A stretch of DNA of 64,000 bases from positions 4,753,501-4,817,500 of the forward strand of contig WPIO01000019.1 of the NCBI GenBank assembly GCA_009760855.2, written 5' to 3'. Source of the stretch: Cristatella mucedo (Eukaryota > Bryozoa > Phylactolaemata > Cristatellidae). The stretch's first letter is position 1. Each line of letters begins with the position of its first letter. Of this stretch, positions 11,233-21,763 are shown piece after piece. The translations under genes and the position numbers were made by a program. The notes beneath the pieces are model-generated. The model searched no databases. It was not told where the DNA came from and saw nothing but the letters and a program-made list of their open reading frames with translations.

Positions 11233-12144
11233 ATTTTATTAACAACCAACACATTATTTTACTAAACGACCAGACGAATGCTGCACACACATATTGTAAG
11301 GCCGCCTCCTAATGCTCCAAGCAGACACTCCTAAGATCGAAGCCGTACACACCCAACTATGAAATCCCGGGGACAAAAATAAAAGGGGGAAATAAAAAAG
11401 TAAAATCGAATGCAGAATCAAACGCCCGATCATTTCTTGAGCACTCACACACAACGTCAGCTGAAAAGTCAAGCTGCTATTCATAACACCACACTCGGTT
11501 AGACTAAGACGACAGCTTGATGCAAACTAGCAACTATTGGCTGTACTCGGTAAGACACGTTTGCACACGTCTGGCCATATAATTGTCACCGTCAAACTTG
11601 GACTTGATTAGATATCCATTCTACCACAGGCACCACCCAAGCAGAGGGAATAACAAGTCTGTAAACAAGCTCGGTATACAACAAGCTTTCAGCCACCTTC
11701 TACGTATTGCACAGCAGAGCAGCTAGCACTTAAAGCATGCAGCTGCATCGTCAGCAACATTGAAAAACATCGATGACACGGCATCGTTGCAGCACCAAGC
11801 GTTCTGACGTAGCTACGTACAGTCTGCCATATTGCCCATCGACGGTCCACCGACAAACTCTTTGGTCGGGCCTCGTGGCAATGACAGCAACATATATACT
11901 AAGGAGGAGGGGGCCGCCCTTGCCAGGCCGTGACCTCGCCGGGGAAAATCCTATAGGGGGAGGGCTCCCCCACCCTGAGCAGTGGATGCTTGACACTGAC
12001 TGGCATACCCCTTTTCTGTTCAGAGCAAGCCGGCTCTGCTGCAGGCATGCTGCACCCACAGTACGTACAGACACTCTGCACCCCAGTGGTCTAGGTTTAG
12101 CCGCATAAAGCTCAGCAGTGGAGCACTAGAGGCACAGAGCTCAC
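11233..12144. other. MED30 intron 1, proximal part
   Basis: Intronic sequence between the SINE and exon 1. Open frames cross 11750-12110 on both strands, but none resembles a known protein. No repeat of the window's main families is present. Confidence 0.45.
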
Positions 12145-12309
12145 CTGGATGGCCCTCAGCATCTGAAAGAGGTCTGTTGCCTTTTGGACTATCTCGTGAA
12201 CGAGTTCCTGACCGAAGCGACAGAGTATGATTTCTTTTGCAGGCGACGTCAGCATGGTTGCGCTGCTCGAAGGTGCACTGTCAGCCATCGTGGGCTCACC
12301 CTGGTTCAT
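12145..12309 (-). CDS. MED30: Mediator subunit 30, exon 1
   Basis: First coding exon of MED30. It encodes a Ser/Ala-rich N-terminus followed by LCRFGQELVHEIVQKA and DLFQMLRAIQ. This is the hallmark N-terminal helix of the family; human MED30 has LCRIGQETVQDIV and IFQLLRNMQ at the same place. Two ATGs are possible. The upstream one at 12309 has a weak context. The next at 12288 (MADSAPSSS) has A at -3 and G at +4 and may be the true start. The exon ends CAG before the donor GTGAGC at 12144, phase 0, matching exon 2 about 2.1 kb downstream on the minus strand. The frame extends upstream of 12309 without an ATG for a few codons. The 5' UTR was not delimited. Confidence 0.85.
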
Positions 12310-12364
12310 CGGCCCTGGATTCAACAGTGATATGATCTAAGACTGATTGCCTACAAGACCACGT

Positions 12365-12403
12365 GCGAGATTATTGAATGTCGCGCGAGATTATTGAATG
12401 TCG
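12365..12403. repeat. Two-copy 20-bp direct repeat
   Basis: GCGAGATTATTGAATGTCG occurs twice in a row with a 20-bp period, about 60 bp upstream of the likely MED30 start. It may lie in the 5' UTR or promoter of that gene. No known factor site was recognised. Confidence 0.8.
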
Positions 12404-12621
12404 TGGACCACAAAGCCTCCAAAAACGCCAAAAAGTGGGAGCATCATTTGGTAAAAAAATTAAATCCAGCAAAATGCTGAAAATACAACATGACACACAC
12501 AGTATATTGCTGATCTCTACGGCTCGTTAAATAAAATTTGAAGCATAGCTGATTCACCAGCCTCATGCATAGAGAAGCTGAACAGACCTAGCCATATTCA
12601 CGTGTTGCAACTACAAACAAT

Positions 12622-12702
12622 TGCCTGCTGCAGGACTCAAAATCACGACCAGGGTCGCGAAGTGTAAGCACCTTATCGCTGAGCTAATTATAACCAGACT
12701 CG
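12622..12702 (-). mobile_element. SINE family B, head fragment
   Basis: The reverse complement contains an A-box-like TTAGCTCAGCGATAAGGTGC and a degenerate B box ending GAGTCCTGCAGCAGGCA. The GTCCTGCAGCAGGCAA string also marks the copies at 14.5 and 40.3 kb. The 3' body and tail are missing. Confidence 0.5.
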
Positions 12703-13429
12703 GACGGCACAAGCCATTTTTCCAATACAGTTTCAAACTTCTAGCCTAGCTAATCGCACAACGACAAATGTGCACAAATCACTCCGTTTGACTGGGAAGG
12801 TTGAGATCTAGTCGATCGCACATCCAAAGCAGAAAATCGGCAGCCAAGAAAGTAAAATGCACATAACTGATTTTAAACGAGTCTCGGAAACTTCTGCATG
12901 CTACTGGATGCCTTTAGAGGTCCATAGCTGAGCTGCATTCATTAAGTGCACCAAATACAATGCAGTGCAAAAGGCAGCACGACATACTAACTTCATATGG
13001 TGGTCACTACTGAGCTGCAATTTACCACTATCTGCTCCACCAAATGCGATTAAGAGTGCAATAAAACGATCTACTTTGCTTTCATACTTTGCTTTCATGT
13101 GTATTTGGGTGACAATATTTGCTTCAAACTGAACATGATAGTGCACACAGGAGGCTCATTTGAAGTACACAAGAAAATGAGAATTTCCAACCCAAGGCTA
13201 GAACCTGATCAACCTGCTGCATCCTTCAGGCAGCAGCATCTAGATAAATGGTAAGGTTAGGGAGGACATCTTGAGGGGATCTTGAGCATGTAATTCATTT
13301 ACTTTAATGGAGCAAACTGTGTGATCTGTTCCAAAGTGACCACTTACTACGTGACAATACCCGAGTTATCACTTACTATACGACCAATCAGCTAGACAGA
13401 CAAGCATATCTACTTTCTTCTACATACCG
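12703..13429. other. Unassigned spacer upstream of MED30
   Basis: No gene or repeat was recognised, apart from AT-rich sequence and a possible diverged LINE start near its right end. Confidence 0.4.
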
Positions 13430-14080
13430 TTACCAAAATTCGGGCTTGCTTAAATAAGGATACCACAGGCAAGCAGATCCATGCATGTGTGACATCCCGA
13501 TTAGACATCTATAACTTGCTACTCAACCGTCTTCCTGCCTGTGGTGCACTAGAATGCTTACAATTGATGAATAACTGTGCAGCTAGGCTTGTCTGTCGTG
13601 AACGTGGCAACTGCCACACTGCATTAATTCTCACCGACCTGCAATGGCTATCCATAAATCAGCGCATCGACTTCAAAGTTCTGCCACTCACTTTTAGGTT
13701 CAGTCTCTTTCTCCACCCTACCCATTGGGAAGGGTAAGGCTTTGCATCGTACCACTGACGCTCTACTGACTCGAATCACTTAGCTATGCCTCTAAACAAC
13801 ATCAAATCCTTTGGATACCATACCTTCAGTTTATTCGGTCCCAAAAACCTAGAGCTCACTACTGACTTCAGTCACGACATCCCATGACTTGCTGTCATTT
13901 AAAAAGAAAAGCTAAAAACACACCTGATCCTCGAAGCCTTAGCAATGGCACGTGCGAATTGTCTTTGCGTGCCTATGCGGGCCGAAACTGTACATGCTAT
14001 CACTAACCAATTGACATGATTTCTTTCCATCACATGTAGAGTACCTAGAAATAGAGTTGGCTTTCTTATGATGCAATGCA
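13430..14080 (+). pseudogene. L2-like LINE ORF2 C-terminus and 3' UTR
   Basis: A degenerate copy containing CAARLVCRERGNCH and DLQWLSINQRIDFKVLPLTF, which corresponds to the conserved DLHWLPVKQRIDFKVL segment. It is followed by the broken C-terminus, the 3' UTR and a weak terminal box near 14045-14075. A SINE of family A begins directly after its end. Confidence 0.75.
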
Positions 14081-14092
14081 AATTTCTTCTTC

Positions 14093-14236
14093 TTGCCGAG
14101 CTGGTTTGGCCCAGTGGTTAATGTGCTCGCCCCGACCAAGGTCGGAACGAGGTCTCGGGGTCGAGCCATGAGGCACATGTGAAGCACCTGAATAGAGATC
14201 AAGTTCTCTTAGGGCGCTATATAAATGAATTATACA
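14093..14236 (+). mobile_element. tRNA-derived SINE, family A
   Basis: A nearly full copy: GCCGAGCTGGTTTGGCCCAG at the start, the ACCAAGGTCGG segment, a B-box-like GGGGTCGAGCC, and the tail AGAGATCAAGTTCTCTTAGG with CGCTATATAAATGAATTA. Confidence 0.85.
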
Positions 14237-14384
14237 GCCTTATCGCTCAGATAGACCTAATTAGCGGTTTCAGGGTTTATAGGAAGCGCGTCATTACAGG
14301 CCTAGAGTTGTGTAAACGGGCACAAAGGAGCTAGTATGATGCTAGGCAAACCCACAAACTCGGAGCGCATGGGCCAATAATCCA

Positions 14385-14565
14385 CCTACGGCAGGGTCAC
14401 TTGCTCGCAGGCTCGCCGCCGCGAGTTAGCGTAAGGTACTGCACAACGCTGCACGACCGCGGTCCTGGCTAGAGCCCTGCAGCAGGCAATTCTTCATTGC
14501 AGGTCGGCGAACGAGGTGACTAACGCCGCTAAGGCTCTTCAGCTGCTATACGAATGAAGATGCTG
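14385..14565 (+). mobile_element. SINE family B copy
   Basis: The middle carries CCCTGCAGCAGGCAATTC and the 3' part GCCGCTAAGGCTCTTCAGCT with GCTATACGAATGA, matching the family B body and tail at 3.3 and 40.3 kb. The head is strongly diverged. Confidence 0.55.
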
Positions 14566-15329
14566 AACTTTACGGATGCAAGAGAACGGTAGCATATTTG
14601 CCGAGTCATCGGCGATTACGTTAGCTTTAGATCACGCACATGCATATCAGCGTTCGGAAGTCCTGGAGTAAATAAGATGAAATTCTCAAAGCGAACTGAT
14701 ACGGTGGACTACGCGGAAGCTAAGTTTGCTACCGCAGGCGCCGGACGAGCGCATTCTTACAGGAGAAATTCAGCAAGCGTTACCACATTACCGATTAAAA
14801 ATAGGCCAAAGGTCTTGAACGCTAGAGGCTCATCTGTGGAAAATACTCCTGCCAAACTGACGGTCGAGGTGCTCGCCGCAGCAAGTCAAAAAACGCGCCA
14901 GCGACAAGACCCGAGTACGCACGTTGGCGCCGGGCGATTCCAAACCGGAACTTCCGGAAATAGTCGGATGCCCCGCCCCTCAGGCTGCAGCGTGATGACC
15001 GTTCGTATCCTTGTATATGTATTTTCATGTTGGCATGTATGCAGTGGTTAAGAAGCCACGCTATTTGGATTGTCCTCCGCCTTGGGATCGGTGGTGGCTT
15101 ACCGAGCGACGGCAAGGTCACTCTCTCGCATCGCTGGCGCAGAGCTTCCGGAAAAGCCTCCGGTCGCTCCAGCACACCGTGAGCCCGGAGGCAGTGTTCA
15201 CTCAGTGGGTGCCGGAATCCGAGCACACCGCAGTAGAAGACAGCGCGGCTGCCGTTTTCTGCCATTGGATCGGACAGTCGTCCGCGATGCCTGCGTACAT
15301 AGGGATCTTGCGGTCTGGAGCCTTCTGAA
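14566..15329. other. Unassigned GC-richer segment
   Basis: Overlapping open frames exist on both strands because stops are scarce in this GC-rich stretch. None shows a protein motif. It is not claimed as coding. Confidence 0.4.
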
Positions 15330-15455
15330 GTGCACCGAATGCGCACCGAAAGCCACTGAGGCTGTGAGTGGGCAATGCAAAACCCTCCGGCGTAACACCC
15401 ACGTAGCCGCTGTGGCTTTGTGGATTTACAGACGGAGATACATTAAATTGCATCT
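15330..15455 (+). mobile_element. L2-like subfamily 2, 3' tail
   Basis: Contains CACCGAAAGCCACTGAGG, then CTCCGGCGTAACACCCACG and GTGGATTTACAGACGGAGAT. This is the 3' terminal segment of the subfamily, about 200 bp before another copy in the same orientation. Confidence 0.65.
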
Positions 15456-15539
15456 TTCGGTGCTCATTGCATCTTTCGGTGCTTCTGGAAGCGCCGCACG
15501 AGGACAGGGTCGTGGCGGAGATGTAGCTGACCCTCAAGG

Positions 15540-15995
15540 CCCGCCACGTCTTGGCTCCGGTGTACCTAGCTGAGCTGCTGCACCAGTTTCAGCCTCCTCG
15601 TGCCCTCAGGTCCTGCATCGACAATAAATTAGCTGTTTTAATTCCTCCGCTTAAAGAGCATTGGCGACATAAGCTTTAGCTCTGCAGGTCCTAGACTGTG
15701 GAACTCGCTTCTACTATTCTTACGCAACGACAACTACTCTCCTGCTGCCGACTATGACTCATCCTTTTCAGCGGTCCCGAGCTGCTACTTCCATGCTACT
15801 CACTACATCAACTGCTCTCCTGACTCGGCTATGCTTCCCACTTTTTATTTGCTGCGTGAGATGAAGTCCGTTGGCTACCGAATGCGTACCGAAAGCCGCT
15901 TAGGGTGTGAGCGCGCTATACAAATTCTCCTGCGTAACACTCACATAGTCTTTGTGGCTTTGTGGAGTTACAGACTGAGCTACATCCCATAGTCG
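15540..15995 (+). pseudogene. L2-like subfamily 2, ORF2 end and 3' UTR
   Basis: The first part translates to PVYLAELLHQFQPPRALRSC, the LINE motif APAYLSELLxxYQPxRxLRS of L2/CR1 ORF2. A shifted end and a roughly 250-bp 3' UTR follow, shared with 10.6 and 60.7 kb, closing at GGAGTTACAGACTGAGCTAC. This is the copy that identifies the 3' UTR family as part of an L2-like LINE. Confidence 0.65.
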
Positions 15996-16227
15996 ACGTC
16001 GCCGTCGAGGATGAGAATAGCTAGCCGGAGTGAGGCACCCGACCGTCGTCAAGCGCCATAAGTGACGGGAGAGCGGAGGCTGAGCGTTTTGCATGCCAGT
16101 TGAACGGTGTCGCATATATCTGCGCGGTATTGTCCTCCCAGAGCCACTATCGAACAACCAGTGGATGGACCAGAACCCAGCTGTGGCTTGGACACTGGCC
16201 GGCATGGTCCACGGCTAACCCACGCCG

Positions 16228-17338
16228 ATAATAATAATAATAATAGTTCACTTGATAAAGCGCCCTCAGAGAACTTAATCTCTCTCTCTCTCTCTAGGCG
16301 CTTTACATTTGCTGTAAAGTGAAATGCAATTGAATGGTAAGTAAAATCATGCTTGAAAAACAAACAAAATGAATAATATGGTTAGGGTGACATGCACAGG
16401 GTCAGCATGCAAATGTGGTTAGTGGCAGCATGCACAGTGTCAGCACGCATAAGCACATCAAGGACGAATCACAGGGACCCACTAAATGCTGTCCTAAATA
16501 GGTGTGTTTTTAGGTTCCTTTTAAATGTGGTCAGGTCAGGGGATGTTCTGACGCAGGTCGGGAGGGAGTTCCAGGCTTTGGGAGCATACGAACTAAATGC
16601 ACGGTTTCCAAAGGATTTAAGGTTTGTATGAGGTGTTTCTAGACTGTTGGATTCCGAAAAGCGGGTGGTACGATGCTTGGCCTGATGGGGTAGTATATCT
16701 GAGAGATAGGCTGGAGCCAAAGAATAAAGGGACCTAAAAGTGAGCGACAAAACCTTGAAGTCAATCCGTTGCTTGACTGGTAGCCAGTGCAGGTCGGCGA
16801 GAAGTGGTGTGACATGGCAACTGCGACGCTCACGACAGACAAGCCTAGCTGCAGAGTTTTGCACCAGCTGCAATCGCCTGATCGCACATGTTGGTAGGTC
16901 AGTAAGCAGTGAGTTGCAGAAGTCGAGACGGGATGTCACGAATGCATGGACCAACTTGGACGTGGTATCCTTATCTAAACAAGCCCGAATTTTAGCAATG
17001 TTATGAAGCTGAAAATAGGCGGATTTGACTGTGGAGCTGATATGGTCGTCTAACGAGAGGTCGCTTTGGAATATGACACCTAGATTTCGAGCTGATTCAA
17101 CTGGAGATATGCTGGCAGAGCCAATTTTGAGAGTCAGCCTTTCCAATCTCTGGATCACACTGGGTTTGCCCATAACTAGTAAGTTAGTTTTATCATCGTT
17201 AAGTTTTAGAAAATTTGCTGCCATCCATGTGCGGATGTCATCAATGCATGCAGCTAGTGAGTTTAGAGAATTTGAGGTGCTCGAAGGCTGGGAGGGATCA
17301 AAGCAAAGATACAACTGAGTGTCATCCGCATAGAAGTG
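16228..17338 (-). mobile_element. L2-like LINE, well-preserved 3' half
   Basis: A minus-strand copy with an uninterrupted frame from just upstream of the RT catalytic FYADDTQ motif (near 17320-17332) to the ORF2 stop near 16469. It passes through NDDKTNLLVMGKPSVIQ, HAFVTSRLDFCNSLL, NSAARLVC and FSSYAPKAWNSLP. The 3' UTR ends in a tail of ATT units (AAT on the plus strand) at 16229-16244. Within the terminal box a CT run has expanded (16279-16298). The copy is 5'-truncated just before the YADD motif. It encodes only the C-terminal half of a polymerase protein, so it is not autonomous, but its intact frame suggests a recent insertion. Confidence 0.88.
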
Positions 17339-17934
17339 AAAAAAGGTACTTCAGATGATCTTTGTCCATTCACGTCAATACTTGATGAGCTGTGACTGAG
17401 GGGGAGGCAGGCAGTTCGAATTCCGATGTATGGTAGACCGACTGTGTTCTGGAGCGCTGTTGGCGCCTGCGAGAACGCGCTCCTTTGCAAGCCAGCTTCG
17501 GTGTTCTGCGTGCAGTCGTGCGCGTGCTGTTTGGAGAGCTTAAACTGCAATCTGCCGCTATAAGGGCGAGCCGCGTAAAGGCAACCCGCTCTCCGAAAAG
17601 TCACCCACTCCACAAAGGAGCAGGAGGTCACCTTAGCAAAGAGGCACACCGCGTGAGTTAAGTGTCCGCTCGCTCTGGGCTGAGGCGGAACTCGGCTGAA
17701 CAAAGCTTTGATTCAATAGCAACGGCTCCGTACAAAGTTCGCGGGCAGCTAGCTCAATCGCCCTCTATGGACAAAACTTGGAAAGTCATGCCGAGTCCGT
17801 TTCGGAAGAAATGGCTGCGTGCGTTAACGTGGTCGGTTCGAAAGCACTACAACACGTTAACCCAATCATCGTCTAGTCAGGGCCAGGTCTCGCCCACCGC
17901 AGACCTTGACAGGCTTGGGTTCGACGAATTACCG
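17339..17934. other. Unassigned spacer
   Basis: No gene was recognised. GC content is higher around 17450-17700, and open frames there have no motif support. Confidence 0.4.
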
Positions 17935-19930
17935 CAATCCACCACAACCCACAGCAATCCACTGCAATCCGCTGCAATTCACCCCAATCCATTCTAATTA
18001 GGCTAACAACGACCGGATGTAAGCTCCATTATGCACACGCGTTCTCATGCAATGAATTGCAATCGACTGCAACGACCAGGTCCCACACAGCAATCCCCAT
18101 CAATCCGCCGAAATCCGCTGCAATCCGCCACACAGCAACCAGAACGCGTACACTAGAAGCTGAAGCTATAATTATGATTGCACGCTGCTGTACTCTTCGG
18201 TTATTGTGTACTTGCATAACTTCACTGTAATTGCCTCGGCCATTCTGCAGCAATGCATTGCAATCGACTGCAACTGCCCGGGCCAGTACGTCAATCTACT
18301 GCAACCCGCCGAAAAACAACCAGAATACGTACACTTTAAGCTCTAATAGTGATTGCACGTTGCTCTAATTTTTGGTTATTGTGTAATCCCTAAATCTCGC
18401 TACAATCGCCTCGATAATTCGGCAGCAATGCACTGCAATTGACTGCAATGGCCCGGACCAATAACTCAATTTACAGCAATCTGATGCAAAATGCCCTTAA
18501 ATCGGTTTCGCAATGGTCCATTTTTTAACGCAAGTTACAAAGTACTCTAGTTAAAGTCAACCACATCTTTTTAAGCAATTGCGCTCGTACAATCTCGGGT
18601 AATGCATGGCAATCTACGGCAACGGCTCGGCCCGAAGCAGCAATCCACTACAATCCGTGGCAAGTTGACACTAAATTGGCTGCACGAAGTGCTGATTGTC
18701 ATCGCATTTCACATTTCTTTGTACTAAAAGTGAAATCGTAGGACTTTCAAGCTATTTTGCACGTTAATTGTCAACAATGCACGGCAATCGACAGCAATGG
18801 CAGAGACCATTACCGAAATCCGTGGCAAATCGACGACAAATCGGCTGCACCAAGCTAACCACAAGATGGTAATGTCTAATTTCAAAGCGCACCCACAAAA
18901 TGCTGCGCCTTTGCGCATGCACGTTCTCGTGCAATGCACTGCAATCAATTGCAATGGCGCCGTTCCAAACCGCAATCTGCCGAAAAAACGACCAGAACTC
19001 GTACTCTAGAAGCTCCAATTATGACTGCACATTGCTTTAACCTTCGGTTGTTGTGCACTCGAACAATTTCACTGCAATTGCCGTGACCATTCTGAAGCAA
19101 TGCACTACAATCGACTGCAATGACCCGGGCCAATACCGCAATCGACCGCACTCCGCTACAAAATGCCCCGAAATCGGTTTCTCAATGCTCAATATTTGAA
19201 TGCATATTACAACGTCTTCTGTTTAAAGTGCAACCGTACCATTCTAACAAATTGTGATCGTACAATCTCAGGCAATGCATGGCAGTCTATGGCAATGCCT
19301 CGGCTTGAAGCAGCGATCCACTACAATCCGTGGCAAATCGACGAGAAATTATCATCGCCAAGTTCCAATAGTCATTGCATTTAACATTTCTCTGCGTTCA
19401 AAGTGAAATAATGGCATTCTAAAGCAGATTTTCTCATTAGCTGTCGGCAAGCAATGTACGGGAATTGACAGCAATGGTCGGGGCCAATACTGAAATCCGT
19501 GGCAAATCAACAAAACTGGCTTCGCAAAACTGCAATCCTTATTCCAAGTAACATCTCATTTTGCGCATGCATCATTTGCACTCATTGTACGCGTTCAATT
19601 GACGGCATCGCATAGCAATCGATGGCAGTGGCCCGGGGAAATACACCGATCCATAACGGTTCGTTACAAATAGACCAACAACCGTTGGGAGAAGCTCTAA
19701 CTTATCTTGCGTATTAAGTGCACAGTAATAAAATTGCAACAGCATCCTTTCAAACAACCACGAACGTACAATTGAGGGAATTGCTCGGCAATCAACGGCT
19801 ATGGCCCAGCTTCTACCGAAATCCGTTTCAAATTGACCAGAAAGTGGCGGTTCGAAGCTCCAGTTATCATGCCACATAACGTTCACTGTGCGAACACATA
19901 GTTTCAACCCGTGAAGAAGTCTATGTAAGA
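17935..19930. repeat. Satellite of ~170-bp monomers in a 4-mer higher-order repeat
   Basis: An anchor like GCAATGCACTGCAATCGACT recurs at about 18049, 18250, 18425, 18599, 18774, 18931, 19097, 19272, 19451, 19605 and 19777, a spacing of 154-201 bp. Anchors four apart are 672-681 bp away. Monomers four apart share private sequence: AAATCGGTTTC in the ones at 18425 and 19097, ATCCACTACAATCCGTGGCA at 18599 and 19272, GAAATCCGTGGCAAATC at 18774 and 19451, GCCGAAAAA with CCAGAA at 18250 and 18931. The last two monomers look like the 18425/18599 types, so one monomer seems lost near 19.6 kb. GCAAT also repeats every 10-11 bp inside the anchor. No coding function is proposed. Confidence 0.85.
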
Positions 19931-20329
19931 CTTCATTTAACTAGAAGCTACTGTAATTCGGTCAAGATTGCCGTATAGTCTATGCAGTCGAGAGTACGCT
20001 TACTTGAGGTCGACGGCGCGGGACTGTTGTGCTGGCGTATGACTGTCAACTCATGCAACGACATATGGTGTGATCAACAAATTGATCGTTCGTCTTATTC
20101 CCTTTATTGCAGCCGTGGAGCCGGTAACTTTTGTAGCTTGCTGCTGAAGCGTTCGCATGCTAAATCGCTCAGATTCATATACAGCTTACGATTGTTAGTG
20201 GTTCCTGAATTATAATGATCAGCAGCCGAACCTTTCATAACGTGTGCTATAACTGTAAGGAAAAGCCCATTTCAAGCGACCAGTCGTACTTCGGGCTAGG
20301 AACCAGTGCGTCGTACGCAATGGCTGTTG

Positions 20330-21763
20330 CTATACAGATGCGATCCTCTGTCACTACGAAATGGACTAATCTCCCTCTTGCCGATGTGATTGCCAAGCAC
20401 AATCTAGGCTTTCACTTCTATGTGGATGACACTCAGTCGTACCTTTGCTTTGATCCCTCCCAGCCTTCGAGAGCACCGAATTCTTTCAACTCCCTTGCTG
20501 CATGTATTGATGACATCCGCACATGGATGTCATCAAATTTTCTTAAATTAAATGATACAACTAACTTACTAGTTATTTTAAAACCAAGCGTGATTCAGAA
20601 ATTGGAAAGGCTAACGCTCAAAATTGGCTCTGCCAGCATATCTCCTCTGGAATCTGCACGAAACCTGGGTGTCATGTTCCAAAGTGACCTTTTGTTAGAC
20701 GACCACATCAGCTTTGCAGTCAAGTCTGCCCACTTTCAGCAACAAATCATAGTTAGAATTTGTGCTTTTTTAGATAAGGATATCACATCTAAGTTGGTCC
20801 ATGCATTTGTGACATCCCGTCTTGACTTCTGTAACTCACTGCTTGCTGGCCTACCGGCATGTGCGATCAGGCGCTTACAGCTGGTGCAAAACTCTGCAGC
20901 TAGGCTTGTCTGTCGTGAGCGTTGCAGTTGCCACACCACACTACTTCTCACCGACCTGCACTGGGTACCAGTCAAGCAATGGATTGACTTCAAGGTTTTG
21001 TCGCTCACTTTTAGGTCACTTCATTCTTTGGCTCCGGCCTATCTCTCAGATCTACTCCTCTACCAGGCCAAGCATCGTACCACCCGCTTTTCGGAATCTA
21101 ACAGTTTACCAACATCCGTGCAAACCTCAAATCCTTTGGAGATCGTGCATTTAGTTTGTATGCTCCCAAAGCCTGGAGCTCACCCGACATGCGTCACAAC
21201 ATCCCCTGACTTGACCACATTTAAATATAACTTAAAAACTCACCTACTTAGGATAGCATTTAGTGGGTCCATGTGATTCGTCCCTGTGCTTATGCGTGCT
21301 GACACTGTGCATGCTGCCACTAACGACATTTGCATGCTGACCCTGTGCATGTCACCCTTAACCATATTATTCATGTTTTTTTATCAAGCATGATGCCACT
21401 CACCATTCAATTGTGTTTCCTTTGCAGCAAATGTAAAGCACCCAAAGCATCAAATTGTTTATTCTCAAGTAACACTTCGCACTCCCAGCGAGAGAGCCCG
21501 TACTGCTCCGCCGTGCGTTTACTTCCCCACAGCCCTTCTCCTCCCTATCCGTCGCAACTCTCCGCACCCAAGGTCCGGCAGCTATAATTACTCGACGCGC
21601 AGCAGCTCCTCTTTTGTACACCCAACTGGCAAGCCGCAGAGGAGAGCCGGTCGTTGCAACAGCCACAACAACCAAGCCGGCAGCCGCTAATTATAACTAT
21701 AGCGCCTAGAAAGAGATTTGAGTTCTCCGATGGCGCTTTATCAAGTGTATTATTATTATTATG
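20330..21763 (+). pseudogene. L2-like LINE, long ORF2 3' half
   Basis: The frame runs from the RT motif FHFYVDDTQSYLCF, where YADD has become YVDD, through NLLVILKPSVIQKLE, HAFVTSRLDFCNSLLAG and NSAARLVCRER to a disturbed C-terminus near 21270. The 3' UTR follows and ends with AGAGATTTGAGTTCTC and an ATT tail at 21735-21763. A roughly 250-bp foreign piece interrupts the 3' UTR at 21445-21697. The YVDD change and the disturbed end indicate an older copy than those at 16.2 and 50.2 kb. Confidence 0.85.
21445..21697. mobile_element. Unidentified insertion in a LINE 3' UTR
   Basis: The LINE 3' UTR reads GCAGCAAATGTAAAGC at 21425-21440, then departs from the family sequence and resumes at 21699 with AGCGCCTAGAAAGAGATT. 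The intervening 250 bp is GC-richer and matches none of the window's repeat families. An AGC at both junctions could be a short target duplication. The element class is unknown. Confidence 0.45.

Noticed and set aside
14677-15573. Several overlapping open frames on both strands
   Set aside because: GC-rich DNA with few stops; mutually exclusive frames and no protein motif.
17935-19930. CRISPR-like regular repeats
   Set aside because: The units are about 170 bp and diverged throughout, in a eukaryotic genome; this is satellite DNA, not a CRISPR array.
20215-21276. Possible intact LINE protein
   Set aside because: The frame begins outside the element, YADD has become YVDD and the C-terminus is disturbed, so it is a truncated, inactive copy.
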